The position numbers and the translations under genes were made by a program. From the NCBI GenBank assembly GCA_946811185.2, contig OX328110.1, positions 22,430,456 through 22,494,455 on the forward strand: DNA of 64,000 nt, read 5' to 3'. This stretch comes from Hippopus hippopus. Its lineage: Eukaryota > Mollusca > Bivalvia > Cardiida > Cardiidae. This document shows positions 27,851 through 38,781 of this stretch, piece after piece. Every line of letters starts with the position of its first letter. Within the stretch, counting starts at the first letter, position 1. The notes beneath the pieces are model-generated. The model saw nothing but the letters and a program-made list of their open reading frames with translations, did no database searches and was not told where the DNA came from.

Positions 27851-27884
27851 ATATATAATATATTATAAAAAATATATTATATAT
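27851..27884. terminator. Palindrome between convergent fibre and 61-residue genes
   Basis: Perfect 14-bp arms (ATATATAATATATT and complement) with a 6-base loop, filling the whole 36-bp gap between two convergent genes and ending one base before the 61-residue gene's stop codon. Confidence 0.6.
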
Positions 27885-28070
27885 TTACTTACATTCGTTA
27901 ACGTATATGTAATGGAATTTACCGAATACAGTAGATAAGAGATATTTGGTTAATAAATGGTTTTCTAAATTATTTCGTTCATCTTCGGTTAACCAATTTA
28001 ATACTACATGTTTTAATGGTATTGTATCTAGAACATCTAGATAGACTTCGTTATCGTGTAGAGAACTCAT
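27885..28070 (-). CDS. Uncharacterised 61-residue protein
   Basis: No recognised family. Acidic N-terminal half and a hydrophobic, aromatic C-terminal end (STVFGKFHYIYVNE). Support for being real: it exactly fills the gap between the fibre-side palindrome and the RING gene, and a TATAAA lies seven bases before its ATG (28078-28083), as at other genes of the element. Confidence 0.55.
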   Translation of the reverse strand: MSSLHDNEVYLDVLDTIPLKHVVLNWLTEDERNNLENHLLTKYLLSTVFGKFHYIYVNECK

Positions 28071-28131
28071 AATATTTTTTATAACGAAATAACCACGTTT
28101 TCAAATTTTAATTTCTTTTTTTAACAAAAGA

Positions 28132-28929
28132 TTATGCTCTACACAATGGGCATCTAAATGAACTACATGTTAATTCACCTATTTCATTACACTCATCACA
28201 TATACATGCATGGCCACAATCAAATATTTTATTAGGTTTTTTAACTTTACATATACAACATTCATCCTCCAAAAAGAAATTTTTTGGTTTTTTTAGTTTT
28301 TTAAATTCTGGCATGTACTTATAACCAATTGTTGCATTACCCACTCCTTTAGTAAGAGCTTCTAATCCAACCCAAAAATAATCATAACATAATATATAAC
28401 CTTGACTTCTACCTTGTTTATTATATGACTCTATACTCTCTCTAACATATTCATTATCATATTCAGGATGAATATCATTTCTAAATGTTGTTATAGAATA
28501 TAAAAAATAAGTAGTTGGAGCCGGTTCTCTATGTTCATCTTCCACTAGTTCCAACAAAGCATCTTTATAATCACCAATGAAATTATTACTCCTACAAAAT
28601 GGTATTTCAATGATAGTATACATATTGTTACCTTTGTAGCGATTAGGGTCTCTATTATAACGACACTGGTCTGGCCAAACCATAAAAATAGTTGTGGTGA
28701 AATCAGATTCATCCAACCTTTGTTTACTATGTAAGTAATAATTGTATGGTATTAATTTCTTTAACATAACAATTGGGTCAAACATTTGTGGTTGTAGTAA
28801 ATTAGTATTTGCAGTTACATACATTTCCTTATTTATTAAATAGAACCTAATTAAATGGTATTTATTTTTAATAACTCTTTCTAGGTTGAGTATAATTTCA
28901 TAATTTCTAAATCTATCTAACACACTCAT
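28132..28929 (-). CDS. RING-finger protein (putative E3 ubiquitin ligase)
   Basis: 265 residues. The last ~45 residues are a C3HC4 RING: CCICKVKK, DCGHACICDEC and FRCPLCRA supply all eight zinc ligands. The N-terminal ~220 residues are of unknown fold, with aromatic-rich segments (YYLHSKQRLDE, YKYMPEFKKLKK). Viral RING proteins commonly redirect host ubiquitination; that role here is inference. It is the outermost right gene, reads inward from the right TIR, and shares its immediate upstream sequence with the 168-residue gene on the left. Confidence 0.85.
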   Translation of the reverse strand: MSVLDRFRNYEIILNLERVIKNKYHLIRFYLINKEMYVTANTNLLQPQMFDPIVMLKKLIPYNYYLHSKQRLDESDFTTTIFMVWPDQCRYNRDPNRYKGNNMYTIIEIPFCRSNNFIGDYKDALLELVEDEHREPAPTTYFLYSITTFRNDIHPEYDNEYVRESIESYNKQGRSQGYILCYDYFWVGLEALTKGVGNATIGYKYMPEFKKLKKPKNFFLEDECCICKVKKPNKIFDCGHACICDECNEIGELTCSSFRCPLCRA

Positions 28930-28980
28930 CCTGAATTATTTTATGGGTTAAAATTTAAGAAATTCAAAAAAAAAATTTTT
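28930..28980 (-). promoter_or_regulatory. Shared promoter region upstream of the RING gene
   Basis: Contiguous with the right TIR and near-identical in inverted orientation to 13610-13657. It contains CCATAAAATAATTCAGG ending at the ATG and a T10 run (plus-strand A10, 28966-28975). Confidence 0.75.
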
Positions 28981-28983
28981 ATC

Positions 28984-29505
28984 CATTAATTTATTTTTGA
29001 ATTTTATGTAAAATGGATATAGTAATTATATTAGTCCCTCATGCATAGGCTTATCTTGCGTCGACACATGGGGGGCATTAGGTGGGGTGGGGGTTAGTGG
29101 GAGGTGTTGGTTAGGGGAGGGTGTTGGTTAGGGGAGGGTGTTGGTTAGGGGAGGGTGTTGGTTAGGGGAGGGTGTTGGTTAGTGGGGGGTGTTGGTTAGG
29201 GGAGGGTGTTGGTTAGGGGAGGGTGTTGGTTAGGGGAGGGTGTTGGTTAGGGGAGGGTGTTGGTTAGGGGAGGGTGTTGGTTAGGGGAGGGTGTTGGTTA
29301 GGGGAGGGTGTTGGTTAGGGGAGGGTGTTGGTTAGGGGAGGGTGTTGGTTAGGGGAGGGTGTTGGTTAGGGGAGGGTGTTGGTTAGGGGGGTAAGAAATT
29401 TATTTTCTTTAGAGTTATGAGGAAATAGATTTTTTCGTAATGGGCAAATTGGAAAATTCATGACACGTCATCAAATTTTCCAGACATACCACTTTACAAC
29501 CTACT
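28984..29505 (-). repeat. Right terminal inverted repeat of the Polinton
   Basis: Inverted partner of 11322-11843. The minisatellite block (about 29090-29390) appears here as the G-rich strand. On its inner side the similarity to the left end stops at 28984 but resumes on the left side at 13610, after the RNR gene. Confidence 0.95.
29090..29391. repeat. 17-bp minisatellite in right TIR
   Basis: Tandem copies of TTAGGGGAGGGTGTTGG on the plus strand, inverted with respect to the left block. Each unit contains TTAGGG and three G-runs, so it is a G-quadruplex candidate. The G-rich strand points 3' toward the right terminus. Confidence 0.93.
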
Positions 29506-29511
29506 CAGAAA
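29506..29511. repeat. Right target-site duplication (cagaaa)
   Basis: Six bases directly after the last base of the right terminal repeat; identical to 11316-11321. Confidence 0.9.
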
Positions 29512-31279
29512 TTAAGGAAATAAAAGATTTGCAACAAAACAGTTGCGGTCTGGAGACTTTACTATCGAGTATTAAATATTATAATGGCGACAGTTACAAA
29601 ACTCCTTGGCAGCAAAGGTGTAATAAGCTGCCAAGAAACTGTCTGATCCATACTGAACGAGATAATATGCCACTGGATGGACCTTAAATGTCACGTTCAT
29701 TACAGAAAGATGGGCATCGAAAGTAACTGTGAGAATGTTCACTCGGACACGATCGAATGGTAAATTCTCGATTAATCAAATAACCATAAAATAAAGAAGT
29801 CTATTTGAATAATCACAGGTCCGTATTCACCAACCATTCTTTAGCATGCTCTTTGTCATATTCTCCAAGATTTTCAACATTTGAAAGAAACACAACTTCT
29901 GATTGACTAAACCGATCCAGTCTGATCTACACTGTCCACTTTGCTGAAACTCTATAGATGAAAGCAACCCTGAAATTGCACTGAATAGGGTCGTATTTCT
30001 AGACTTAAAATGTCAGCTGGGTTTATTCGCTCCTTTATGGGTTAAATAAACTGCATTTATCAGCAAATAATGGGGGTGTATAAGATGAAAAGTTTTAATA
30101 GCTAACATCCTTTATTCAGCAGTCTAAATCTCAGTCTAGGATACAGCTTATGTTAATTACTTTGACCAAGATTGAATAGAAAATCAAAAAGAAAGTGATA
30201 GAGAATCCAGTATGCAAGATAGATTTTTTTCTTGTGAGCGATAAAGCAAATTATTTAGTATGATAAATTGCAATCCAATAACATGCTGGAAAACGGCATG
30301 TTTTCCCTTATGGTTTGAAAGGAATTTTAGCCGCTGTAACGGAGGATTTAAATCAAGGTCAGGCTGCAGAGAATGTACAATGTGATTTTTGAAATAAGTT
30401 TACAGACCAATAAACAATCAAAGTTGAATACCTTAAACATTCTTTAAAAGAACCTATTTTTTTTTTTTCATGAAACAGTCAAGAAAATGTTATAGATTAT
30501 CATTCAAATCATGTTGTAGTTTACATTTCATAATATGTAAGTGTTAATAGACTTGCGTTTTCCCAAAGATATGGGCTTTTACAGCTTGGCATGCTTTCTC
30601 TAAAAACAGGCGTTTTCGCATTTATCGGAATTTGAAAAAAAATGTTGCTTTTTGATGTTTATGAAACTCTAGGAGTGGGTTGCAAATCCCGTTGTTCTTC
30701 GAGTACCAGTACAACGAGTCAAAGTGCTGTTAATACCATAACCTTTGGAGTGGCAGGCAAAAGAAGTCGAAAAATTATTGAAATGGATAGAAAATACTTA
30801 AATTATTCCTGATAGTTAACGTCATTAAGTGATTAAAAAAGACAAGTGTCTGTTTTTTATCTAATGCCGTTCAACATGTTCAACATAATTTCAATTAGAG
30901 CATATTTGCCGGTGCGCCATGTCATGCAATGAAACAGTTGCTCTATATAATCTCCAGATAAGAGGCCAATATAGTCCAATAAGATTATTTATCACCCTAG
31001 TAAGTCTTATACAAATACTTTTATTCATTTCATTATTTCTCGGTTCTTCATGGTTAGTTTACTCTCCAGTTAGTTTTTTTCCATCATGTAATGTAAAAAA
31101 GGTATAGAATTTGACACTTTGTAACAAACATGTAATCAAAAGCTCACACCAATAGAACAATACTAACTTTATTTCTACAATCCTTGTCTGTTAAATCCCG
31201 TAAAATGCATGTTATCTTTATTTCTTCTTCTTTTTTTCTTTATCTTCTTTTTCTTCGTCTTTTCCTTCTTCTTCTTTTA

Positions 31280-31315
<36 letters not shown>

Positions 31316-31984
31316 GTTGAATCAACATGAAAACATTAGATCATGAAAGTAATATATGTATTACAACCTGATAAGATTGTTAAAACATCAGAATATAGAA
31401 GGACCGGTGGATACCATATATGCAAAGACTTGAGCTCTATTCACAATGAATGCATCGGACATCGTTTCCGTACAAAAAAAAAAAGACCGACATTATTATT
31501 ATTATTTTAAATCAATGTGTAATATAAGAGATAATCTGATGATATGGCATCAGAAATAGTATAAATTATATTGGGACTTGTCTGAAACATGTAACTGTAA
31601 AAATGACATGCCTCGTCACCAATAGTGTTGTTTCATAGTCGTGATAATCAGATTCAGAAAAAATATAGAAATACGTATAGTGCACAAAATTTTATGCCCT
31701 GGGTCTTAAATGCCCCCACTCGGTTACTTTAAGGTAAAGATTGTATTGTTCCGCAGTGTTCGCAAGTTCGATAACTGTAGTTAAGTTTCCTTAGCATTAC
31801 TATTTCGAAGATTAACAGTGTTTATAGTCATAGGTTTTCACTTGAAATATAAGAAGTATAGACATTGCAATATTTTGATGAAGACTTTGACTCGTTTATT
31901 CAAAGGTAAGATGAATAAATTCAAAAGGTAAATGCATAGATTTTCATGTACAAGGTAGGCTCCATTGTCAATTTTAGAACTTTG
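29512..31984. other. Host sequence right of the Polinton
   Basis: Includes a partial MITE family C copy near 29817-29940 (CCGTATTCACCAACC), a (TTA)n tract at 31279-31315 and short CTT-rich tracts near 31225. No gene recognised. Confidence 0.5.
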
Positions 31985-32190
31985 CATGGCCCAATGGTAA
32001 AGTGTAGGATCCGTAACCTAGAGGCCTTACGTTCCAGCCTCGCTTGGAGTACGGGGTTTCTCGTGGGAGGGTCCTTGGGCAAGATACCTCAGTATTAGTG
32101 AAACCCAGGATATACATGAATATTTGAACTTGCACCGTGATACGACTTAAAATGTTGAAAGCGGCGCAAAACAAAATTCTATCAACCAGT
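31985..32190 (+). repeat. tRNA-derived SINE-like fragment
   Basis: Box-A-like TGGCCCAATGGTAAAGTG and box-B-like ACGTTCCAGCC about 45 bp apart, followed by GGGCAAGATACCTCAGTATT, resembling the head and core of a SINE. Not foldable as a functional tRNA by eye. Confidence 0.5.
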
Positions 32191-32609
32191 GAAACATTAC
32201 CAAAGGGTACATATGATATTCCTATTGTTCTCCAGAGGAATATTTCTCAGTCACGTGATCAAATGTCACTATAGTCTAATAAAGTAAACACTCCAGTTCC
32301 AGGCTTATTTCAAACTCCGTATATATATTTTAAGCTCTTTTTGGTGAAAATATGAAGTGGCACACGCAAAGATCTCGTAAAACTACAGAAATAGGTCTAT
32401 CGTTAATACTATGTTATTCATCTTACCCAGTCAATGATATCTCAAATCGTTCACTCCCATGTATATTTCCGTATAAATTTCTACATCATTCACTAACATC
32501 GTTGCACAACTACCCAGGTCAGTATTTACCAACCCTTTAAGTTCGATTACAATATCTAGTACCAATGCTAGACATCTGATTGATTAATTGTTTCTATCTA
32601 AGCAAATCT

Positions 32610-32795
32610 GGGTCCATATTCACCGACATTTCTTTATTATAATTCAACATTAAGAAAGTCGTCTGACTGGCTGAACCAAATGATTGGTTAAACCATTTGG
32701 TCTAGCCAATCAGAAATTGGTATGCTTCAAAAGTTAGAAAATTCTTGAGAATACGATAAAGTGTTCTTAACAATGGCTGTGAATACGGAGATATA
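32610..32795 (+). repeat. MITE family C copy (palindromic)
   Basis: GTCCATATTCACCGACATTTC at one end and CTGTGAATACGGAG at the other, with AACCAAATGATTGGTTAAACC at the centre. Other copies near 33228 (partial) and 33850. Confidence 0.7.
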
Positions 32796-32979
32796 TGGCC
32801 AGTCTTGGAATCAAACAAAGACGAACAAAGAGTAAAAATTATCAATTGTTGCCCTGAAGTTGCGACTTTCCAATTCAAAGTTAACGTGATGGTGATAGGA
32901 TTTTTCGTTAGTTCACTGCGAAAGGCCTGTCAGAATTACTTATCTTAATAGAACTAATATAATGACGCGATGTCTAGTA

Positions 32980-33012
<33 letters not shown>

Positions 33013-33849
33013 CATATGTTTACGAAACATTGAAAAATCGAAAAGTAAATACTTGGAGATGACGACTCGGCGAACTTTTAGGATTTAAAAATCCAGCGTA
33101 CCTTGTTAAGAAGGGGAAAAAAACGACGCATGGTTCTCAGATACCCAAGTAAATAATAAAACATCCGCTTCATGAATAAAATATTGCTTGAACTACATAA
33201 GCAATTAATGAACGGAAACAGTGGCCTTATTCACCGGCCATTCCTAGGAGCATTCTTAGACTTATTCTTAAGAGTTTTCTAAGTATGAAAGTAACACAAC
33301 CTCTGACTGGCTTTACAGATCCGAATCAGATCATGCGAAACTCAAACCGGAATGTCAGTCACTAATTACGTGATAGGTTATCAGAAATTAGATAGATAGT
33401 ATGAATAGATAATACAATCACCTACATGTACATATAGCTTTTCGATTTTTTAACACTTGAGCTGCTAAGCGTGACTCAATGCACTTTTGCGTGAAACGTA
33501 TAGTTCAAAATCAGGCTTCAGAGATCATGCAACTCGATCTTGAATCCACAGTGACCGTTACTGCGATTATTTTTGTTTCTGTAGGACATACACTAGCCTT
33601 GGAATTGCTATATAGGAGTGTTTTGCTGTGAGATTCAATACGCTTTAATTCGTTGAGTAGCATAAAGAATGAGATTATAACCATGGCGAAAGTAAAATTA
33701 AGAGAGATATTAAATAAACTCGGATAATTGTTTCGTAATGAAAATAATGTTATCATGCTTGGCGCCAATAGCGATTTTAGTGATCATTGTGGACAGTGCA
33801 AGTCAAGATGAGACTGATAAAAAACAACCGTTTGATCTTAGACCTGGAC

Positions 33850-34045
33850 TAGGATCGGTATTCATCAACAATTCTTAAGAACATTCTTAGTCTTATTCTT
33901 CAAGATTTTCTACATTTGAAAGTAACACAGCTTCTGATTGGCTAAAACATTTGGTTTAGCCAAACATAAGTTTTGTTACTTTCAAGTTTAAAAAAAATCT
34001 CTAGAATAAGACTAAGAACGTTCTTCAAACGGTTGGTAAGTAAAG
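33850..34045 (+). repeat. MITE family C copy (palindromic)
   Basis: Arms around AAGAACATTCTTAGTCTTATTCT and its complement AGAATAAGACTAAGAACGTTCTT, meeting at an AACATTTGGTTTAGCCAAAC centre. Confidence 0.75.
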
Positions 34046-34076
34046 GCTCAGGCTTTATTAGTAAACGCAGTTTGAT

Positions 34077-34224
34077 TTTAAGGATAGGGCACCCTTATAG
34101 ATCGGCCGATAGACGATGCTTCCCCGCATCGATTACGGATTACCCGAGTCATAGCCGAATCCGTACGATTTTGGCGAGGAAGGTCGATGTTACACGAATC
34201 CCATTAGGGTGCACTTTCCTTAAA
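34077..34224. repeat. Small inverted-repeat element
   Basis: Ends TTTAAGGATAGGGCACCCTTA and TAGGGTGCACTTTCCTTAAA are inverted copies with few mismatches; about 148 bp long. Confidence 0.65.
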
Positions 34225-34241
34225 TACGCTTGGTGATGGTA

Positions 34242-34595
34242 TGTAACCAACGAGAGTCTGAAACTTGGAATATCGGGAATTTTGCAGCACTTTTAAAATT
34301 AGGTGACTAGTCTTGGCAGTTGCAATTTATTTGAATAAGGACCATGATTTCTTTCGTACTGAATTTCACCATTAAATAGCAGTAACAGCAGTAATCAGTA
34401 TAATGGAGTGACTGTTTTAGATTATGTGACCAACGAGAGTCTGAAATTTGGAATATAGAGGACTTTGCAGAATCTTTAAAATCAGGTGACTAGTCCTGGT
34501 AGTTGGAATTATGTGAATAAGGACCATGATTTCTCTCGTATTCAATTTCACCATTAATAAATAACAGTAATCAATATAATAGAGTTACTGATTTT
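34242..34595 (+). repeat. ~183-bp tandem duplication
   Basis: Two copies starting at 34242 and 34425 share ACCAACGAGAGTCTGAAA, AGGTGACTAGTC and AATAAGGACCATGATTTC. Confidence 0.8.
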
Positions 34596-35072
34596 GAGGT
34601 TTAGTTATTTTGCGAACGAATTTTGCATGTAATATTAGTGAGGCGCCATAGTGTAATCCCACGTGTAAGCGTTAAAGACATTAACGTATCCCGGTAGTTA
34701 TCACCACATTGTTACTCGATGTAATCAGTTCTTACTCGCATGAAATAATTAGAAAACACAAGTTTCTTGAAAATTTTGTTTCGGTCGACAGTTTTAAAAT
34801 TTATGATACCCTCCCCAACTGTTTATCTTGTACGCTTATATTCTCAGCATCTACTCCAGACAAACTCTCAAAAGCAATTTCATAATCGTGATCAATCCAG
34901 TAAGTTTTTCTTGATTCTATTTGTTTGTTTTAAGATGATTTACATTCTATGGTCTTGGCAACTACATACATGAAAAAGCTAATATGGCTTGATCTAATTA
35001 CATCATCCTCCTGAAAAAAAAATCTTACATTTCAAATAGAAATACTTCAAAGCTCAAGTTATATAATTGGTT
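34596..35072. other. Host intergenic sequence, nothing recognised
   Basis: AT-rich, no gene or repeat supported. Confidence 0.45.
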
Positions 35073-35334
35073 CGCAACACGCGAAAAGAGGCATTCGGAC
35101 ATTTGCGTAAAGTGTCGTCTCGGATCAGCCTGCGCACTCCGCGCAGGCTAATCCGAGACGGCACTTTACGACTACATTAGATTTTGTGCTACAGTAGACT
35201 TGCGCAAAACAGAAAATTACATAAAAACGGAAAGTGTCGTTTCGGATTAGCCTGCGCGGACTGCGCAGGCTGATCCGAGACGGCACTTTACGCAAATGTC
35301 CGAATGCCCCTTTTTGCGTGTTGCAGGCCAGATT
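35073..35334. repeat. MITE family D with two GC-rich hairpins
   Basis: Terminal inverted repeats CGCAACACGCGAAAAGAGGC and complement, flanking two separate hairpins (around 35108-35170 and 35228-35292) with stems of the CTGCGCGG.CTGCGCAGGCTG type. A partial family B copy follows at 35339. Confidence 0.85.
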
Positions 35335-35440
35335 ATTATGGGCCATGCTCTGGCAAAAGGGAGTTTAATGCATATCCATGATGCGTTATACCAACCAAGT
35401 CTTCACATAATAATGGATACATAAAGCCCGACGTTTTGAT

Positions 35441-38400
35441 AGCTCTTATTAATGGGGGTGTAACTCCTAACCTTATATAATGAATGGAAGAAGAGTGATA
35501 TATAGACTCAGGAAAACAAATTCATTTTCACAAGAATGTGACATTTCTGGTAAATATAGCCGAAACGGTTGTAATTTATTATGAAACGTCAACACCACAA
35601 GGTAAATAATTTCTGGATATAAAGTATGACGTACAACTTACAAAACAAGCTAACGCTAACATTATGCATTTTGCTGTGCGCAAGGAACGTCATCATCTTT
35701 TTTTTTTTTTCATCCGTAGAATGCAAAAAGTTACTGGTCAATCTATGCGGAGTGCAGATTAAGATTCGAATCCATGTAACATGCATGTGCATTCAATCAA
35801 CTCTACCTGATAAGTTGTTTCCAACGTCTTCCAGTGTTAACAGCTTGCAAAACTTTTAACCGTAAATTCAGCTCTAGAAAATTGAAAAATTGTTTCGTGC
35901 GGTAGTCCATGGTCTGAATTCTACACTGCGATTTCGAATGATGATGTGCTCTTGAAATATTTGGTCATATATATAAAGTACAGGAACTGTTTGTATATGA
36001 TCATTTACATCTTCATATCATAATGAAAGAGCAAAATGGCTCTGATACTTCTGTATAGTTAGTTAATGACTCACGAGTGGCCATCTTGTCCAAACCTTCA
36101 GTTTTCCAATTGCCTCAGGATGGTCAATTTCTGACAAAATCTTAACAACAATAACAATTCGCCGATCGATATTACAGTTCGTATCTATCAATTTTTTCCA
36201 TAACTGTTACAGGATCAGGACTTTGACCTGGCATGGTACACGCAAATTTCAGGTTCTTTGACAAAAACAATTCAAACAACGAAATTCTATTTTTCTTAAT
36301 TCACACTATCATTATGTCATTCAGCCAAAAAAAAAGAACAAGTTCATTGCAGCCTGGTTCTAGATTAGTTCTATCGTGTTTCTTCTCAGGAGCGAAAATA
36401 CTAAAATTCCTTATTCCAGGCCTGTTTTTTCTTTTAATTGGATAGTATCACTGCGCTTACTTAGCAAGTTAAAGTGTACACAAAGGAAACAAAATCACGC
36501 GGTACATGTCCATTTTCCTGTACAGCAATATTACAATAATTAAGATAATTGCTTTAATTACTGAATGTCAAACTATCATCAGTGTCTGAGCTTCTAAATT
36601 AAATTCAGCTAAGTGTACAGAATTCATTGATAGAATTTTCTTTCGAATGCCTCAATTAGTATGCCCTTAGATTTTCTAAAACTCTTTTCGTCTTCTAATT
36701 TTCTTCTTTTTTTACGTGTCAGTGTGTATGTGTATGCTGGAATGTAATAACAATTATATAGATCAGTTTACGAATACATTAAACGAATTACATTTTTATC
36801 TGACTGAAAAGGTACACGCCTACAGTTGGTTGGTCTTTCATAAATCAATTGTAAGTTTATTGATGTTTTAAACTTTGCCTTTAAAACTTTCCAAATATGA
36901 TCGATTCAGTCGACGAAAGAAATGTTAATGACACATCCTTTTTTCTATGTTTTATAACAGAAGTGCTCCAAACATTCGTCCAACCTGCACAGGGGATTTA
37001 TCTCAGACAAGCCCAGTTATAAAACATAAATTCTTAACTTTGATTTTTTAGAAATGCTTATGCTAATGATACAAGTTAGTTACATAAAACAGGTTTTATT
37101 AACTCTGAATTACCGAAAGGTTTATTTCTAGACATATGATATAAAGAAAGCAGAAAGCTATATTGCCTGCCATTTGTTGGAAACCTCACCTTTCTTTTGC
37201 TTAGATCTGTATAAATTCTTAACCTGATAATGATGCCTCAAAAATTTGGTCATTTATGGGGCATCCACTGTTTATGAGAACATTCTTGCCTTTGGAGGTG
37301 TTAACAGGAACAACCCCATTCTTAAAAATGCTTCTAAACTTCGAATATATAATGCATATTTTCTTTTTTCTTCAGCACTAAAATAAAGCAATAAGAATCT
37401 CAAGTATTCCCTAAGCTTTTAATGTGTATTTCGTCATGTTTGTCAGGCACATTAGGAATTACTGACATTACTTGAAAAAAAAAGTATTCCCTGTATACTA
37501 CTCTTAAAATAAACATCATTCAGCAGATTTTCCAAAACATTTTGTCATGACAAAATTGCTTTAATAGTAAATCTCAGTTACTCTCATCTGTATTGCATTA
37601 ACGAACTATTAATTCTCAGTGAAATGAAAGTTTGAGTGTCCAAAATAAATCAATCTTATTTCTCGCCTAAATTGATCTAGGCAACTAGTAAACACCTTTT
37701 ATAAGCCACAAAATGTAAATGAAAAATAAAAAGTTGTTTTAGCATGATATGCTGATATTCTGCAATATTTTATGTGGTGAGCGAATAAACTGTTTCAGAT
37801 CTTACCAGAAAATTAGGAAGAAATGTTTCAAATCTACAACAAATATCATGTACATCAATGCCTTTCAAATTACAATGCTGGTTTAGTACAGTTCGATGTT
37901 ATCGGTGGCGGTTTTAAATCTGCGCTATATCACAGGGAAGTTGCAATATACCGACAAGACTTCTGATACTCGTACATGAATAAATCAAATAAAGGCATTG
38001 TCTGGAACTTCGTTTCAAGCAGATGACATACAACAAACCGGAAATTTGACGGGGCACAAGACTGTCACATGACTTCATTAATAGTCCCACGACGGTATCA
38101 TTTGCTGAGGATATCCTGATTAGTCGAAGTAAAGAAAACAAAGCAAATTATCACATATGAGCTTTTATTATCTCTATAAATGAAGAATTCACTTTATGAA
38201 TCTTTTTGCTTTGCATTTAAGATACATACATTTTGTCAACGTCGGGATATTTGTAAGCAAAAAAAAAAACAATTGCTAATTACATGGAAGATAAGCACTC
38301 CTATTTAGTACTAGGGTATATAGCTGCCGGTGATGTCGCACTAATCGAAAGGAAATTGTGTCCTAAAATGACCGGGTGTTTTCTATAAATAGATATACAA

Positions 38401-38779
38401 GTGCAATTTGAAACTGTGTGAATTTGTCTGAGGGGATTTGATATATATTCTCCAAGTAAATAAAATCCTTGGTGCAGCAGCTTACATTTTGTCCGTTCAA
38501 GGTGGGTGGGTTTCTGGACAACTAGTAGAACGGTACTGATGAATCAGAGTAGGCTACTGACTGCATACGAGAGCTGTGCCAGTAAGTCATGGACTTTTTT
38601 CAATAACTCGTTTATTTAATGTTTTCGAAAATTCAAATTTGTCAAAAATATGAACCATATAATTTTTAATAGTTTGTTTCATAGGCTTTATTATTGGCTT
38701 TGAAGAAATAGCTACAAAAAGAAAGAGTATATTTAACTTTAATTAACTGATGTGTATATGTACAGCGCAACCAATAAAA
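35441..38779. other. Host intergenic sequence, no gene recognised
   Basis: Short frames only; no domain, RNA gene or strong repeat seen apart from a fragment near 36200. Confidence 0.45.
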
Positions 38780-38781
38780 CA

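Larger units (their letters stand above)
11322..29505. mobile_element. Full-length Polinton/Maverick (adintovirus-like) element with RNR cargo
   Basis: The element starts AGTAGG and ends CCTACT, the AG...CT ends expected of Polintons, and is bounded by a 6-bp direct repeat cagaaa, the expected duplication length. It encodes the hallmark set: protein-primed PolB, retroviral-type integrase with chromodomain, adenain-like protease, packaging ATPase, major and minor capsid proteins. Every recognised gene is an open frame of plausible length; the only irregularity is the frame change at the PLA2/integrase junction. Genes are spaced by roughly 5-60 bp, use A/T-ending codons and contain no introns, unlike the surrounding repeat-rich host DNA. 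The intact state suggests a fairly recent insertion or an endogenous virus able to move. The RNR gene is not part of the usual Polinton set as I know it. Confidence 0.96.

Noticed and set aside
29460..29687. 75-codon frame spanning the right tip
   Set aside because: Begins in the terminal repeat and crosses the integration junction; chance frame.
31985..32060. Functional tRNA gene
   Set aside because: Box-A and box-B-like segments are present but acceptor and anticodon stems do not pair convincingly; more likely a SINE head.
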